Shown: positions 38,470 to 50,379 of the stretch, one piece after another
Layout of the letters: the number at the start of each line of letters is the position of its first letter
How positions within the stretch are numbered: the stretch's first letter is position 1
From: Piper betle
Lineage: Eukaryota; Streptophyta; Magnoliopsida; Piperales; Piperaceae
Assembly (NCBI GenBank): GCA_033002965.1
Contig: JAURVB010013188.1
Coordinates: forward strand, 1-64,000
DNA length: 64,000 nucleotides
Direction of reading: 5' to 3'
Position numbers and translations under genes: made by a program
Notes under the pieces: model-generated
What the model saw: only the letters and a program-made list of their open reading frames with translations
The model's database searches: none
Told to the model about the DNA's origin: nothing

Positions 38470-40470
38470 TTGTAATGTGTTTTTGTGTCTTGTGTTCGGG
38501 GGCTAATTAGGGTAATTAAGTCATGATAATTACTTAAAAATGAAGCTATGCAAGGGGTAATAGTGTTTGTTGCTAGATATTACTTCCTTTAGATTGTATA
38601 ATTTTTTATTGGTGTGCATGTGTGCGAAGGCATCTCATGGCAATGTTGAACCCTGAATTGATGTGGCAACATTACTTAAACTCTCTTAGTGTGAGCTAGG
38701 CAAACCAAGCAACCAAAATGAAAAATATCACACTAACTATGAAGAAATATGCTGAGTATTAAATTGTTCGGCCAGAGTTTGGTCAAGCGTTCGGTTAGAA
38801 GTTTGACTATAGAAGCATGAAGGTGTAGGGAAAGAAGAAGGGTGGTTCAACTTTTAGCTAACCTTTGGTCAGGTGTTCGATAACCGAAGACTGTAGGCCT
38901 GACAGTCAAGGTTTCGACAACCAAAGTCATAAGCTATGAAGAAGAAGAGTTGAAGCAGCTGCGTTTAGTAGGAGCTTGGTTGAACGTTCAGAAATTGAAG
39001 GTGTCTTTGGAGGAACTTCGGAAACCGATCAAGGAGTTTGGAAATGGACAGTAGATTGGTGAAGAATGGGAAGATGGTTTGGGACATGTTTGGTTGTGCG
39101 TTCGGCAGTCGAAGCTGTGTGGCTAGTGTTTAAGTGATCGTTCTATTGACGATCATTCATAGTAGCCGAACAATTTAGACAAGTTACAAAAATTTACCAC
39201 TAGAAAAAGCCAAAAGGAGCGATTCAAATCTTAATGGTTCTATTTCGTGGACAGGCTATGCTAGCCTATAAATTGGGCCTTGGGGAGGGTGTTTTGACAA
39301 ACTCTTGCCATCCTCTTGACCCTCTAGTTGATTTGACACTTTCTCCTCCAAATTAAAAGAACAAGCTTGTGCTAGGAAGGGATACCTATTAGCTTGTAAT
39401 TCTAAGTGCTTTAGTTGTACTAAGGAGTGCATACTTGTAAGGTTCATTTGCAAACTCCCTAGGTGTTGGGAGTAGTGTGTGAATCATCTTGCTTGAGAAA
39501 AGTAGGTGCTTGGAGAAGGAGTAGCTTTCAAGGCTATAAAGTTTCAATGGTGTTTAAGGCTTTGGTGAGCTAGGATCCTTGGCGCTCAATGCTTGTGAAG
39601 GAAGACTTGTTGGATGCTCCAAGGGTGTTTGGAGTGCAAGCTTCCTCGACACTTGTGGAGTGCTTGTGAATAGCCCTAGCTTGGTTGCTTGTAAAGATAC
39701 AAGTGGTTTGCATAGTGAAGCTATAAAGACCTACTCACCAAAGGACTTGGTAAACTAGAAGAGAGGACGCACTAGTTGGAAACCTCTTGAAAAACTTGTT
39801 AATGTCCTCTCTCTATCTCCTTACTTGTGTGTTTACACTTATTTGATTATAAACTTGTCTGCAATATGCACACTTGCTTAACATCCTTGAGCTTGACCTT
39901 CGTCATTTTTGGAAGTTAAGTATTCACAAGATCTAGGCCCTTTTGCTACTTGTATTGTTTTGACTTGTTCTCCAACACAAGTAGCAACTTGAAATTGAAC
40001 TTGTTGTGTTGTTCACATCCACACCTTATTTTTTACCTAGCGTATTTGATCTTACTTGGAAATTAGTTACTTGTACTTAATTGTTTAAATCATTTCTACT
40101 ATTTTTTGTCCATACTTGTGTTCTTTATGAGGCCCTAAAGATTGTGGTGATCTAGCTATCTTTTACAGAAGTGTTTGTATTTAGCTCTCACCCGCATTAG
40201 GTCACCTTCAGGCATTGCATATCATTTAGTTTTTCAGATATACATGTTAATATATATTTTGAAGTTTTAGAAGATCACTTGGTAGCTAGTTGAGAAAGAG
40301 AATTCATTGATGGAAGTTTTAAGGTAGTATAGCTTGTATAATATTTTATTAACACATTAGCTGGTCCTTGGTAGGGAGAAAAGCAGGTTTATGGCATTAG
40401 CATGTTGATTATGTGTCAAAGCTTTGCTTTCCTATCTAAAAGATATGGCTTTATAAGGTTCCGAAGACTA
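38470..40470 (+). other. Probable remains of long LTR sequence, no gene
   Basis: It contains repeated GTTCGGTTAGAAG / GATAACCGAAGAC-type motifs (38760-39130). Further on is a long stretch rich in CTTGTGAAGG, GTGCTTGTG and GGAGTGC phrases (39480-39750), then ACTTGTGTTCTTTATGAGGC near 40115. This composition resembles the interior of a long Copia LTR and shares motifs with about 9480-9540. No LTR ends were defined. Confidence 0.3.
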
Positions 40471-40479
40471 TGAAACGAA

Positions 40480-40978
40480 ATAGCCCAGTACGCACTCGAA
40501 CACTGGGGTCTGGGCAAGTGTAGGAGGACTATCATCCCATTTGGGATGGTGGTCATGTTCATGATTATAGAAGAAAATTCTTTCCAACATATAGGCCAAA
40601 TCTGTTGGACTAGGGCTAAGCGTAAAACAATATAGTGTTTCTCATTTGTTCATTATTGTTAAGCATTCTTAGTGGTTTTATCACCAACATGAAATTGCCT
40701 CAATAGGCAATAGCTAGCTGGGAGTGAGCTTGGGAGGAGATAGTGGCAAGGACTTTGATGAGGGATTATAATACTTAGTTTTCATTTTTGGACTTTTAAC
40801 TATATTATTTTGGTTATATATTATTAGTAGTGAAACATGTTTCAGTTCATGGGGAGGAGACTTTATCATTATATTATTCATGTGTTGGACTCACTTTAGT
40901 AATATTCATCTTAATTATTTAATTGAAAAAATTGGAGTTATTTATATCATTTGGAATATTTTATATTGTTGCAATTTA
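40480..40978 (+). mobile_element. LTR fragment related to the 61-62 kb Gypsy LTR
   Basis: It shares with 61480-61960 the block CTTAGTGGTTTTATCACCAA, then GAAATTGCCTC, AGCTTGGGAGGAG and GTTTCAGTTCATGGGG. It stops where the truncated chromovirus LTR begins at about 40979. Confidence 0.4.
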
Positions 40979-41801
40979 ATGACGTGGTAGGCGGAGGTAG
41001 CAGCTCGCCAGAAAAGAGTGAAATAGGGGCGGTAGGGTGACGAGATCTGGCCGGGATGGGCGGCGCTGGGCTTCTCTCCGGTCGAGGAAGTCATGGGAGG
41101 GTCGGCAATGTCGAGGCAGCGATTGGATGGCGGTGGTGACAGTTGCCCGTGGTGGGATCGGCGATGGGAGCATGGCACGGCCGTGGCGGCTTTGTTACGT
41201 TGAGGAGGCCAAGCAACAGCCGGGGGCTCTCGGGGCGGCATAGTGACGGCACGGCGGAGCTAGGCAGTGTCGATCAGCGGCGGTGTGGCATCGAGGATGA
41301 ACAGAAGAGGCAGCATCAGCAGCGATAGGGTTTGGGGGTGAAGATAGTGTCAGGATAATGTTCGGTGGAAATATCGTAAATAAAAGTTGACTCAACTCTG
41401 ATTCGAGTCAAAAATAATAACTAACTTGTAATAAATTCTAAAAAAATCCAAACAAATAGGAAAAAATCCCATAAAATATATTGCATACCATACTACCACA
41501 ATGACATGTCTATAACTAATAGTCCACCCAAACTGCCATATAACAAGTCCTAATGTGTTATTCAGCCTAAAATATTTCTACGAACAAATACATAAAAAAA
41601 TATACTGCATACTTTCATATACACTGATTACTCATTTCTCACTATCTTTCCGACATTATCATTATATATTCAAGTACAGTTGACCCTCATCGCTCATAAC
41701 TCACAGTTGGCCTCGACTCAGCATACGATTCATGAAACTGACTCAACTCGAACCAACTAGTTCACTGATGTAAAACTCTGACTTGAGTCCTGGGTTTGAC
41801 A
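40979..41801 (-). repeat. Truncated 3' LTR of the chromovirus
   Basis: It corresponds to about 48204-49044 of the 5' LTR: GGTAGGGTGACGAGATC, CGGTCGAGGAAGTCATGG, ATAGGGTTTGGGGGTGAAGA, GATAATGTTCGGTGG and GATTACTCATTTCTCAC match in order. The inner end TGGGTTTGACA is at 41801. About 2 kb of its outer part is missing. Open frames within it (40942-41395) are LTR sequence. Confidence 0.8.
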
Positions 41802-41814
41802 ACCTTCCCTCCTT
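41802..41814 (-). other. Polypurine tract of the chromovirus
   Basis: The minus strand reads AAGGAGGGAAGGT directly before the 3' LTR. It is preceded by the typical AATTTTGAGGACAAAATTTT that encodes the NFEDKIF end of pol. Confidence 0.75.
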
Positions 41815-41869
41815 AGAAAAATTTTGTCCTCAAAATTTTTACCAAGGTAGTGTCACACTCATCCATAAT

Positions 41870-43600
41870 CTGAGAAAAAAATCTCTAGAAAGGTACCTAG
41901 TTGTGAAGCTGGTTGCTTGAATATCTCTGGGTATCGCTTCTACATCTCATCTTCGCGTTCCCATGTAGATTCTTCAACTCCTCTTCGAGTCCATTGCACT
42001 TGTACTAGGTGAACTTCTTTTCTTTGGAGAATCTTCACTCTACAATCCACAATCTGAACTGCATCTTCTGGATACGTCAGGTCTGGTTGCAGCTCTATCT
42101 CTCTGAAGCTGACAATGGGAGAGTTGTCTGGATGGTATTTCTTCAGCATTGACACATGAAAGACATTATGCACAGCTGATAGGTGAGGCGGCAATGCTAG
42201 CCTGTAAGCCATTGATCGAATGTGCTCGATCACATCAAACACTCTAATATATCGCGGATTGAGTTTCCCTTGCATCCCGAATCTCGTGTTTCATTTAGTC
42301 AGAGAGACCTTCAAGAGAATGTGATCTCCTAACGCAAAATGAACCTCATGTCTACGTTGATCAGCATAACTTTTCTGCCTGTTCTGAGCTAACCTCATCC
42401 TTTTCCTAATCTGCATTACCACTTCCTGTGTCTGCTAAATCATCTCTGGCCCAACTACTACTGGCTCGCTGCCTTATACCCAACACACCAGAGATCGACA
42501 TGGTCTATTATATAGTGCCTCAAATGGTGCCATTCCTATCGTGGCCTGATAGCTGTCATTGTAGGAGAACTCTACTAGAGGTAGGTGCTCTTCCCAACTT
42601 CCTCTGAAATCCAAAATGCATCCTCAGAGCAAATCCTCTAGGATCTGTATGGTTCTCTCTGTTTGCCCATCTATTTGAGGGTGAAAGGTTGTGGTAAATC
42701 TCGATTTCAGTGCCCATGGCTACTTGAAAAGATCTCCAAAATTGAGATGTGAACTTTGGATCCCTGTCTGATATAATCTCATGTGGCACACATGTAGCCG
42801 ACTATCTAGTCTTTGTACAGCGTGGCCACAGTGGTCAGTGGATAATCCATCCTGAGTGGTATGAAATGTGCACTCTTTGTGAGTCAATCTATTATGACCC
42901 ATATTGTATCCTTCAGTAGGCGGGTCCTAGGCAAACCGACTACAAGTCGAATGCTATGCTCTCCCACTTCCACTCTGGAGTTCCCAATGGCTGTAGCGTT
43001 CCACTTGGGCATATGTGCTCGGCTTTCACTTGCTGGCATGTCAAACATCTAGCAACTGTATCATACAACCTATGCTGTCTCAACATCTGTAACACTATCT
43101 TCAGATGTTACTCATGCTCTTCCCTCAACGAAGAGTACACCAGTATGTCGTCTACAAAGACGATTACAAACTGGTCTAAATATGGACTGAACACTCTGTT
43201 CATCAAGTCCATAAATGATGCTGGAGCATTGGTCAATCCAAAAGGCATGACCAAAAATTCGAAGTGTTTATTTCTGGTCCTGAATGTAGTCTTCGGAATG
43301 TCTTCTGCTCTATTCTTCAATTGGTAGTATCCTGACCTCAAATCAATCTTCAAGAAGGCGACTGTTGAGCTCAACTGATCAAATAGGTTATCAATGCAAG
43401 GAAGAGGGTATCTATTCTTAATAGTCACATGGTTTAGCATCATGCAATCGATGCATAAATGCATGTTTCCATCCTCATGAATAACACTGGTGCACCCCAT
43501 GGGGAAACACTTGGTCTGATGAATCCTTAACTATTCCTTGAGTTCCTTGAGCTCAAGAAGTGCCATCGTGTATAAAGCTCTAGAAATTGGTGTTGTTTCA
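41870..43600 (-). pseudogene. Chromovirus pol: RT, integrase and chromodomain-like tail, with internal deletion
   Basis: The reverse transcriptase is open at 43108-43500: [50 protein letters not shown], and the active site FVDDILVY with both Asp residues. Just after it (43021-43080) RQHRLYDTVARCLTCQQVKA joins RT directly to the integrase zinc-binding region. The rest of RT, the RNase H domain and the start of integrase are therefore absent. Integrase continues with KWESIAFDLVVGLPRT and SDRDPKFTSQFWRSF (42780-42740). The tail at 41940-42275 has LSAVHNVFHVSMLKKYHPD and the VEESTW chromodomain-like motif. Several stops and frame changes are present. Confidence 0.85.
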
Positions 43601-46010
43601 AGCATCAGCTCGATGGCAAGGTCTACCTCTCTGTTTGGCGACAATCCAATAACCTCCGTTGGGAATACGTCAGTGAATTCTCTAACCACTGGAATTTCCA
43701 CAATGCTCGGCTTGTCCCCTGAAACACTCTCCTCAGCCAAAACTAATGCTATCATTATCAGTTCACTGCCTTTGTCTAACTGTTTCATTGCATTCTGATA
43801 GGATATCCATCCTTGTTCTCTATCTTTGCCCTGACCTTGGAAGAGAAAGTAGTGTCTTTCTTAGCGGAAAGTTTCCATTTTTCTGCTACAATCTATCAAG
43901 GCTTCTTGCTTGGACATCCATTTCATTCCAAATGCCACATCAAATTCTTGTAGCTTGAACAATATCAAATCAGCTACAAGGTGTCGTTGTTAAATCTCAA
44001 CAGGGACATTATGCACACACTCACCTGTAGCTATCTAACTACCGGTGAGAGTGGACACTAATAGTGAATGTCCTAACTCTTTTATCTTACATCCAATTCT
44101 TAAGTGTGTACATGTGCGAAATAAATGAGCACGTGCATCCTGAATCAAATAAGACTAGTGCAGGTATAAAGCCTACTGAGAGCGTACATGTCACAACTGT
44201 CGTTTCCTCAAGTGCCTCTGCCACAATTGCTGCATACTTCCTCACTGTCTGCTATTGTACTGGGGCAGGAGGTGCTACTAGTGGTACATCCTGATTTTGA
44301 GCTAGAGGTGCTTGTTGCCTACCCTTTTGCTATCTAACTTGCCCTGCAGCCATGTACCCTCTTGGTTCTGTCCCCTCTGCTATTGTCACGGTTGTTCTGG
44401 TCTCTGCCTCTCTGGGCATGACCTTGGTTCTGTTGACCTCTCTGTTGTGGTTGTTGCTGGGAAGGTGGGAGTGCAAGTCTCTGTGAAGGTGCTGGGAAGG
44501 TTAACTGTTTGGTCTAGCCAATTGGACAAGTTGCGGCTTTATACCCTGGTTGACCACAACTATAACATACCCTAGTGCCTACTCTACAATTTGCAGCTCG
44601 ATGTCATGGCTGACTACAACTATAACAAACATTTGTTCCTACTCTGCATTCACCAGTATGATGACATTAGCAATTTTGGCAGAAGGATGCTCTGTAACCC
44701 TGGACTTGGGCATCCATAGCCCTCATGGCAATGGGTGCATCTATTCGACGTCTCTGTTGTGCTCCTTGCTCTAGCTGATACAACCTTAGATGTTGCTGCC
44801 TATGGTCAAAATCCCGGTGAAATCTAGTAGTTATTACTCGCTCTGCCTTGCCTGTAGCTCTCACAACATCACCGAAGGTAGCAAACTCTCTATCCAAATA
44901 CGCCATCTTAATCTCATGATTGAGGCCTTCATAAAATCGTTCTATCCTTCTTCCTTCGGTGGGGACCAAATTTGGTGTAAATCTCTCTAGAGCTCTAAAC
45001 TTGGTCTCATATTGAACCACTATCATGGGTCCCTACTTCAATGTTAGGAATTCCCACTCCTTCCTCTTCCTGGCATTTGGAGGAAAGTACTTTTCATCAA
45101 ATTCCGCTTTGGAATCCTCCCAAGTGATGTCCTGGGGTTGACGATAAGCAAAGGTAGAATTCTGCAATGAATCCCACCATACTCTAGCTTCATCCTGGAA
45201 TGCCCTTGAAATGATGGACACTCTGTGCTCCATCGGGCATCCCATACTACCAAACACTCCTATGGCTGATGATATCTAGAGGAATGCCTATTCAGCATCA
45301 AACTTCCCAAAGAAAGGTTGTCCACCATTCTTCACGAACCTTTCATACTGCCATAGCTCCAGATTCCTGGCATCCACTGATCTATTTTATCCTTCTCTTA
45401 GCTCATACTGTGAAATCTATGGTCCTGTACCTGCTGGTACACTGTCACATCCTGTAGCTCCACTTCCACCTACAGTCTACCCACTACTTGCTATGATGAG
45501 TCCACTGACATTCGGTCCCATTCTTACCTGAAATAGGTTAATTAGGGGAGCTGTTGTTGGAGTAACTCTCTGCTGTAGCGATGGACGAGGAGGTAGCAGT
45601 GGAGGGCCCATGGGAATTGCTGGCTCTCCTTGTGCCTCTTTATCCACTGCTGGTCTCTTCTTAACTTTGGCTATCGAAAGAGCTATCTGCCTGAGCTCTC
45701 TCTTGAATTTCTCTTGGTTTTGCTACATCTGTATCTGAACTTTAGCTAACCTGGCAATCGCTGCATCTCTTTCTTGCCGATTGCTTCTATTGCGGTGACT
45801 GTCATGGTGACTATCTCGTTGACGGCTCTTATTGTGTTGACTAACAGAAACTGAGACACTAGCCTCTCCTGGTGGCACGGTGGTTCTCGGTTGACTAGAG
45901 TTGCATCACTGCGACCATGGTCGGGACTCTCCTGTATGGGCAATGGAAGGGATAAGGCCCTGATCTGCGTCCTACGAGTTTGTTTCACCATCCTGCTAGT
46001 ACTCCTTACT
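43600..46010 (-). pseudogene. Chromovirus gag, three zinc knuckles and protease, broken
   Basis: The gag capsid region gives ARVWWDSLQNSTFAYRQPQD, then WEDSKAEFDEKYFPPNARKR (45033-45257) and YETKFRALERF with IERFYEGLNHEIK (44667-45026). Three knuckles follow at about 44690-44520: CQNC.CHHTGEC, CYSCSQP(stop)HRAANC and CYSCGQPGYKAATC, the last with Tyr for His. The protease has LVLFDSGCTCSFISH at about 44160. The region down to 43531 covers the protease-RT linker (IVEIPVVREFTDVFP). In-frame stops occur in the second knuckle and elsewhere. Confidence 0.82.
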
Positions 46011-46149
46011 CTAATCTGATCTCCCTATCACATCACTATTTAGTAAGAAAATCTGCAAACTAAAAACATTAAGATAGAAAAATACCTGTCAGTACAGCTC
46101 AGAGCAGCTCTCACACACATGTAACCTGTGATGCATTTACCATCTTAAT

Positions 46150-46178
46150 CAACCAAGAGTTAGCTTTGATGTCACTCC
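46150..46178 (-). other. Primer-binding site of the chromovirus (degenerate tRNA-iMet type)
   Basis: On the minus strand, directly after the 5' LTR end (GGTGCTACA), comes GGAGTGACATCAAAGCTAAC. The TGACATCAAAGC core resembles TGGTATCAGAGC with a few substitutions. Confidence 0.5.
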
Positions 46179-49044
46179 TGTAGCACCCTGTTTCGATTCA
46201 CCTGTGAACCAGCCTGAAAATGTTACCAGTGATCGAACCATTTGCTAATCTACTTGATTTGGTTAATCTGACCCAGATCTACCCTTGGCATCTCAAGATG
46301 ATGATGTAGCATGCAAAGCATGGATGAGATGCTTGGGTTCTAATGTTGTTGTACATGCATGCCATGATATGCACACAAGCATACAAACAATCTAAACAAA
46401 CAAAAAGTTCAAAAGAAATATCTATTTCGAAGAACAAAACGGACAGAGTCTCCCTTAAAAGTGCAATAGGAGCCACCCTGTCAACGACAACAGTATATAT
46501 TTATAACAATAAATATAGAAAGAACAGTCCAAGCATGACATGTTTTTCACATTCTAGTTATCCTTGCTCCATAGCTCACCCTATTGATTCCCACTTTCCA
46601 TTTTCATTCGCATGCATAGTATTTATAACAGTTTATAGAATTTCATTCAAATTCGTTATCTACATTGTTTAATACATTACCAATCACATTCAGCAGGTAC
46701 ATGTGTGAGCGATTCAGTGCTGCTCCTCTGCCGTCTTGGCAGTGCTCATTCCTCACGATTTTCACCTACATGTATAATAGAAAGACATCAATAGAGATCG
46801 TTACCAGTCTAGAATTAACTAATATCAATTTGACATAAGAGAGTTGACCCTCCTACTGAATAAAAATCTTATATACTCTTCCACAAGAACTCTCACAAGG
46901 GCAGTACTGAGAGTCATCGACCTCGGGCGGCAGCGTCCCCTTTCTATATCATTCTCTTTCCTTGGTCATTTAAACTATCCCTTTGCATAGGAAAATCATT
47001 CTCTTTCCTTTCTTTCCCCTCAACCCTCTACACCCTCTCTATTACTCCTGGCCTGAGTACAATGGCTGAGTACTCTCAAGCATGCACTTTCAGTACCCTT
47101 TGAAACCACAAGTCTAGACATGCGCTACATAGCAGTACCTATAAACCTTCACACTTCTCCAGGTTTGAGGAATTCATAAGTAGAGTTATCAGGATCCCTC
47201 GGGAATGGAGTGGACGCTCACCAGTTCTAAAGCCCATTTTGACAAACACATGTCCTATCTCAAGACGTGGCCGTCAATTTCCCTCGTCACACATCTCACT
47301 AAAAACGTGAAAACTACTTATACATAGGCTTGGGTAGGGAATTTAGTAAAATAGGCTTGAAAGCATCGTGAGCTGGATCTGAGTTTTAAAAACATACTCG
47401 ATGGATCTCATTCTTGAGGGTTATTAATCAGGAAAATGCAATCGGCTAATTGACCCGTGTGGAGTGGGATGTAATAAATCCACCACTCGGCACGTCCTAT
47501 TTCCTGTTATAAATAAAACATGATAGAATGAGACAATAAATCGAGAGCGAGTTCTAAATGGACCTTGTAGAAGCTCCAAGCGTGTCCACACGCCTAGGCG
47601 GCGAGGTCCTACTCGGAACTTACACATCAAACTAAAAGCTAACGCCCGCTAATTGAATGATGCATCAAACATCCTATAGCATACACACACCATATCATAC
47701 ATCAATCACACATAAGTTTTCCTACGCTACTTTGCATTAGATTATGATAATTACTTAGTTTACCTAATTAGTTCCTTAGTATTCAATTTAATACAATTCA
47801 ATCAAGCAAAATTCATATTTTTATTTACAATATAAATATCTAGCATGCCAACTCATCAATCCTAGCATGTTGTGCTAACAATCATCAATTTTAAATAATT
47901 AAATTGGAGAAAATTATACCTTGCATTGTCGGAAATCAACGACGGATTGGTTTTCGTTGCACGTCTCGAAGCTCGAATTCGGCGCTCGACGTCGTCCGAA
48001 GCTCGATTGGGTTCGACTGGATGAGCTCGGCGGAAGATCTGGCAAATTCCAATAAATCCAGTTTTCCAGCGGTTTTCCGGCAAGTTCCGGCGGTATTCCA
48101 ATAACTTTCTGGCAATTTTCTAGCGGCTGTTGCTGACAGAGGCTACCAGCAGTATGGTGGTGGTATGGGGTACCATTGGCTCCAACTCGGTCAACCTGAC
48201 ACATCTACAACATCAACGCAGTCGGCAGATGCAGCAGCTCACCCAAAAAGGGCAAAACAAGGGCGGTCAGTGGTAGGGTGATGAGATCAAGCCGAGATGG
48301 GTGGCGATGGGCTCCGCTCCAGTCGGGGAGGGCCATGGGAGGGTCAGTGATGTCGAGGTGGCGACTGGATGGTGGTGGCGATGGTCGCCGGCGACAAGAT
48401 CAATGATAGGAATGCGGCACAGTCACGGCGGCTTTGTTCCGTCAAGGAGGCTGGGCGACGACCAGGGGCAATCGGGGCTGCACGGCGAGGCTAGGCAGTG
48501 TCAATCAATGGTGGCATGGCGCCAGTGACGAACAAAGGGGGTAGCGTTGGTGGCGATAGGGTTTGGGGGTGAAGAAAGTGTCGGGATAATGTTCGGTGGC
48601 AATATAGTAAATAGAAGTTGGCTCGACTCCGAATGGAGTGAAAAATAATAACTAAGTCATAATAAATCCAAAAAAATCTAAAAAATAGGAGAAAATCCCA
48701 TAAAATATATTACATACCATAACATCACATTGACATGTTCTCTAATTAATAGCCCACCCATACTACCCAATAATACACCCTAATTCGTTATTCGGCCTAA
48801 AATATTTCTACGATCAAATACATAAAAAATATTCTCCATACTTTCATATACATTGATAACTCATTTCTCACTATCTTTCCAACATTATCCTTATATATTT
48901 AGGTACACTTAACCCTCATCGCTTATAACTCACAGCTAATCTCGATTTAGTACACGGTTAATGAAAATGACTTAATACTTGAACCAACGATCGAACCGAC
49001 TGGTTCGCTAATCTAAAACTCTAACTCGAGTCATGGGTTTTACA
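46179..49044 (-). repeat. 5' LTR of the chromovirus (2866 bp)
   Basis: On the plus strand it runs from TGTAGCACCCTG to CATGGGTTTTACA. It matches the solo LTRs at 14323-17326 and, inverted, 31674-34529. It includes a GC-rich block (about 47930-48560) that contains no credible gene. Confidence 0.88.
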
Positions 49045-49049
49045 CCCTT

Positions 49050-49980
49050 GATTAACACCCCTACTCCTACTGATGTACAATCGGCTGCTGACTGCCGATC
49101 ATTCTGTCAATGCCTTACCAAATAGTATTGCTCTGCCTATTTGATTGGCTGCTGATCGATTTTTCTGATCGTTGGCCAAATTCTATGCTTACATTTTTTC
49201 CTGTTCTTTCACTTTGAAAAATGTAGAAATGGGTTTCTATTCTTATCTTAAAGAGGTTAATAAGTTCAATAACCAAAATCTTAAAAGTCAATGTCACATT
49301 TTGGGTTGGTTTTGTGGGAGGTGTCTTGCCCTTGTGACATGGGTGTTATATTGATCTTTGCTTTGCTATATAATTGACTCTGGACACCAGAAAATATTAA
49401 GACCATGGTTTCAATTATGACATTCCACTATATAATCAATTTCAGACACCAAAAATTGACAAGACCATGGTTGAGAATATGATATTCCACAGATTCATTC
49501 ATCAAGTGGATTTGGAGTGTGATATATCCGCCTTGGACGTTCAATTGACACAATTAGGGTTAGGTTGACTTGGGTTTAAACTGCAATTAGGTCTAACTAA
49601 CTTGCTGATCTTTCTATATTACAGAAAAAACCTAGCTATCTGTGTATTATGATTATAATATTTTATAGTGTGTTATAGCCAAGTGGGTTATATTTGCATC
49701 CGTTTTAGTCTCGGGAAAACACGTCCATTGAAGAAGTGCCCGCAAATTTATTCATCCTAAAATGTTATCCAAATATCACAAGCAACCTGAGAACACATAT
49801 GTGCTCAACAAGAAAAAATTGGCAATGAGATTTAATATAAATCCTGAATCTGATACATTAAAGTACAGAGCACATGGAGACCAAGTGTTTAGGAACGTAA
49901 ATAGCATTATTATCAGATAGAGAATTTATTGCAAACATCATATATAATCCATAACAGCTGCTTCACTACAATACTAGTGA
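49050..49980. other. Gene-free stretch
   Basis: It has a short imperfect direct repeat (GACACCAGAAAATATTAAGA near 49382 and GACACCAAAAATTGACAAGA near 49444, each followed by CCATGGTT). No other structure was recognised. Confidence 0.35.
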
Positions 49981-49996
49981 TGATCTCAAACTATAT

Positions 49997-50272
49997 TCAT
50001 GGAAGAGGGTTGGGGACTTCAAACCCAAGGGTTGGAACCAAAGTATCATCCCCTCCAGGAATGAACTGACCGAGCACGGTGGTGCCACCGCCAGTGATGC
50101 TCGGGATACCGCCACCGGAGGGTACCATGTACCGGCCAAGGCCGGGGATGAGGAAACTCCCATCATGGTTGTCACAAGACCATTTAGGTTACTTCTTCAG
50201 ATCACCTTCTTTCACACATTTTCGGATGCCTCGCCTGGCCGCCATGGCCATATTCACAGTGCCTATGACCAT
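49997..50272 (-). pseudogene. Putative cell wall protein gene (At2g20870-like), truncated with a nonsense codon
   Basis: The minus strand from ATG at 50272 reads MAMAARRGIRKCVKEGDLKK, then TAA, then PKWSCDNHDGSFLIPGLGRY, MVPSGGG, GQFIPGGDDTLVPTLGFEVP and NPLP, with a stop at 49997-49999. The HDGSxLIPGxGRY and PGxDDTxVPxxGFEVPNP motifs are the signature of small plant putative cell wall proteins, which are secreted, glycine-rich and of unknown function. Related proteins carry KKQP where this copy has KK-stop-P, which fits a CAA-to-TAA change. The usual N-terminal signal peptide is absent: the sequence before the ATG has stops and no hydrophobic run. A TATA-like box lies upstream. A pseudogene is most likely; an upstream exon cannot be excluded. 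Confidence 0.7.
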
Positions 50273-50365
50273 CTAAACTAGGGGAATGAGTGAGAAACGT
50301 AACTTTGTGGAAGCTATTGTTGACAGAAGATGGTAGAGTGTGAAATGCACTTTCTATAAGCCAGT

Positions 50366-50377
50366 TTATAAATAGGC
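50366..50377 (-). promoter_or_regulatory. TATA-like box upstream of the cell wall protein relic
   Basis: The minus strand reads CTATTTATAAAC about 95-105 bp upstream of the ATG at 50272. The spacing fits a plant TATA box with a short 5' UTR. Confidence 0.45.
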
Positions 50378-50379
50378 TA

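Larger units (their letters stand above)
40979..49044 (-). mobile_element. Ty3/Gypsy chromovirus (Tekay-like), minus strand, 3' LTR truncated, RNase H region deleted
   Basis: On the minus strand the order is 5' LTR (46179-49044), primer site, gag, zinc knuckles, protease, reverse transcriptase, integrase, chromodomain-like tail, polypurine tract and a truncated 3' LTR (40979-41801). Chromovirus assignment rests on the long LTR, the CX2C...HTGEC knuckle and the C-terminal pattern VQWTRRGVEESTWEREDEM. The outer part of the 3' LTR is missing, so no target duplication can be tested. Many stops show it is inactive. Confidence 0.88.

Noticed and set aside
43538..44774. Several plus-strand open frames
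   Set aside because: Antisense shadows of the chromovirus gag-protease-RT region on the minus strand.
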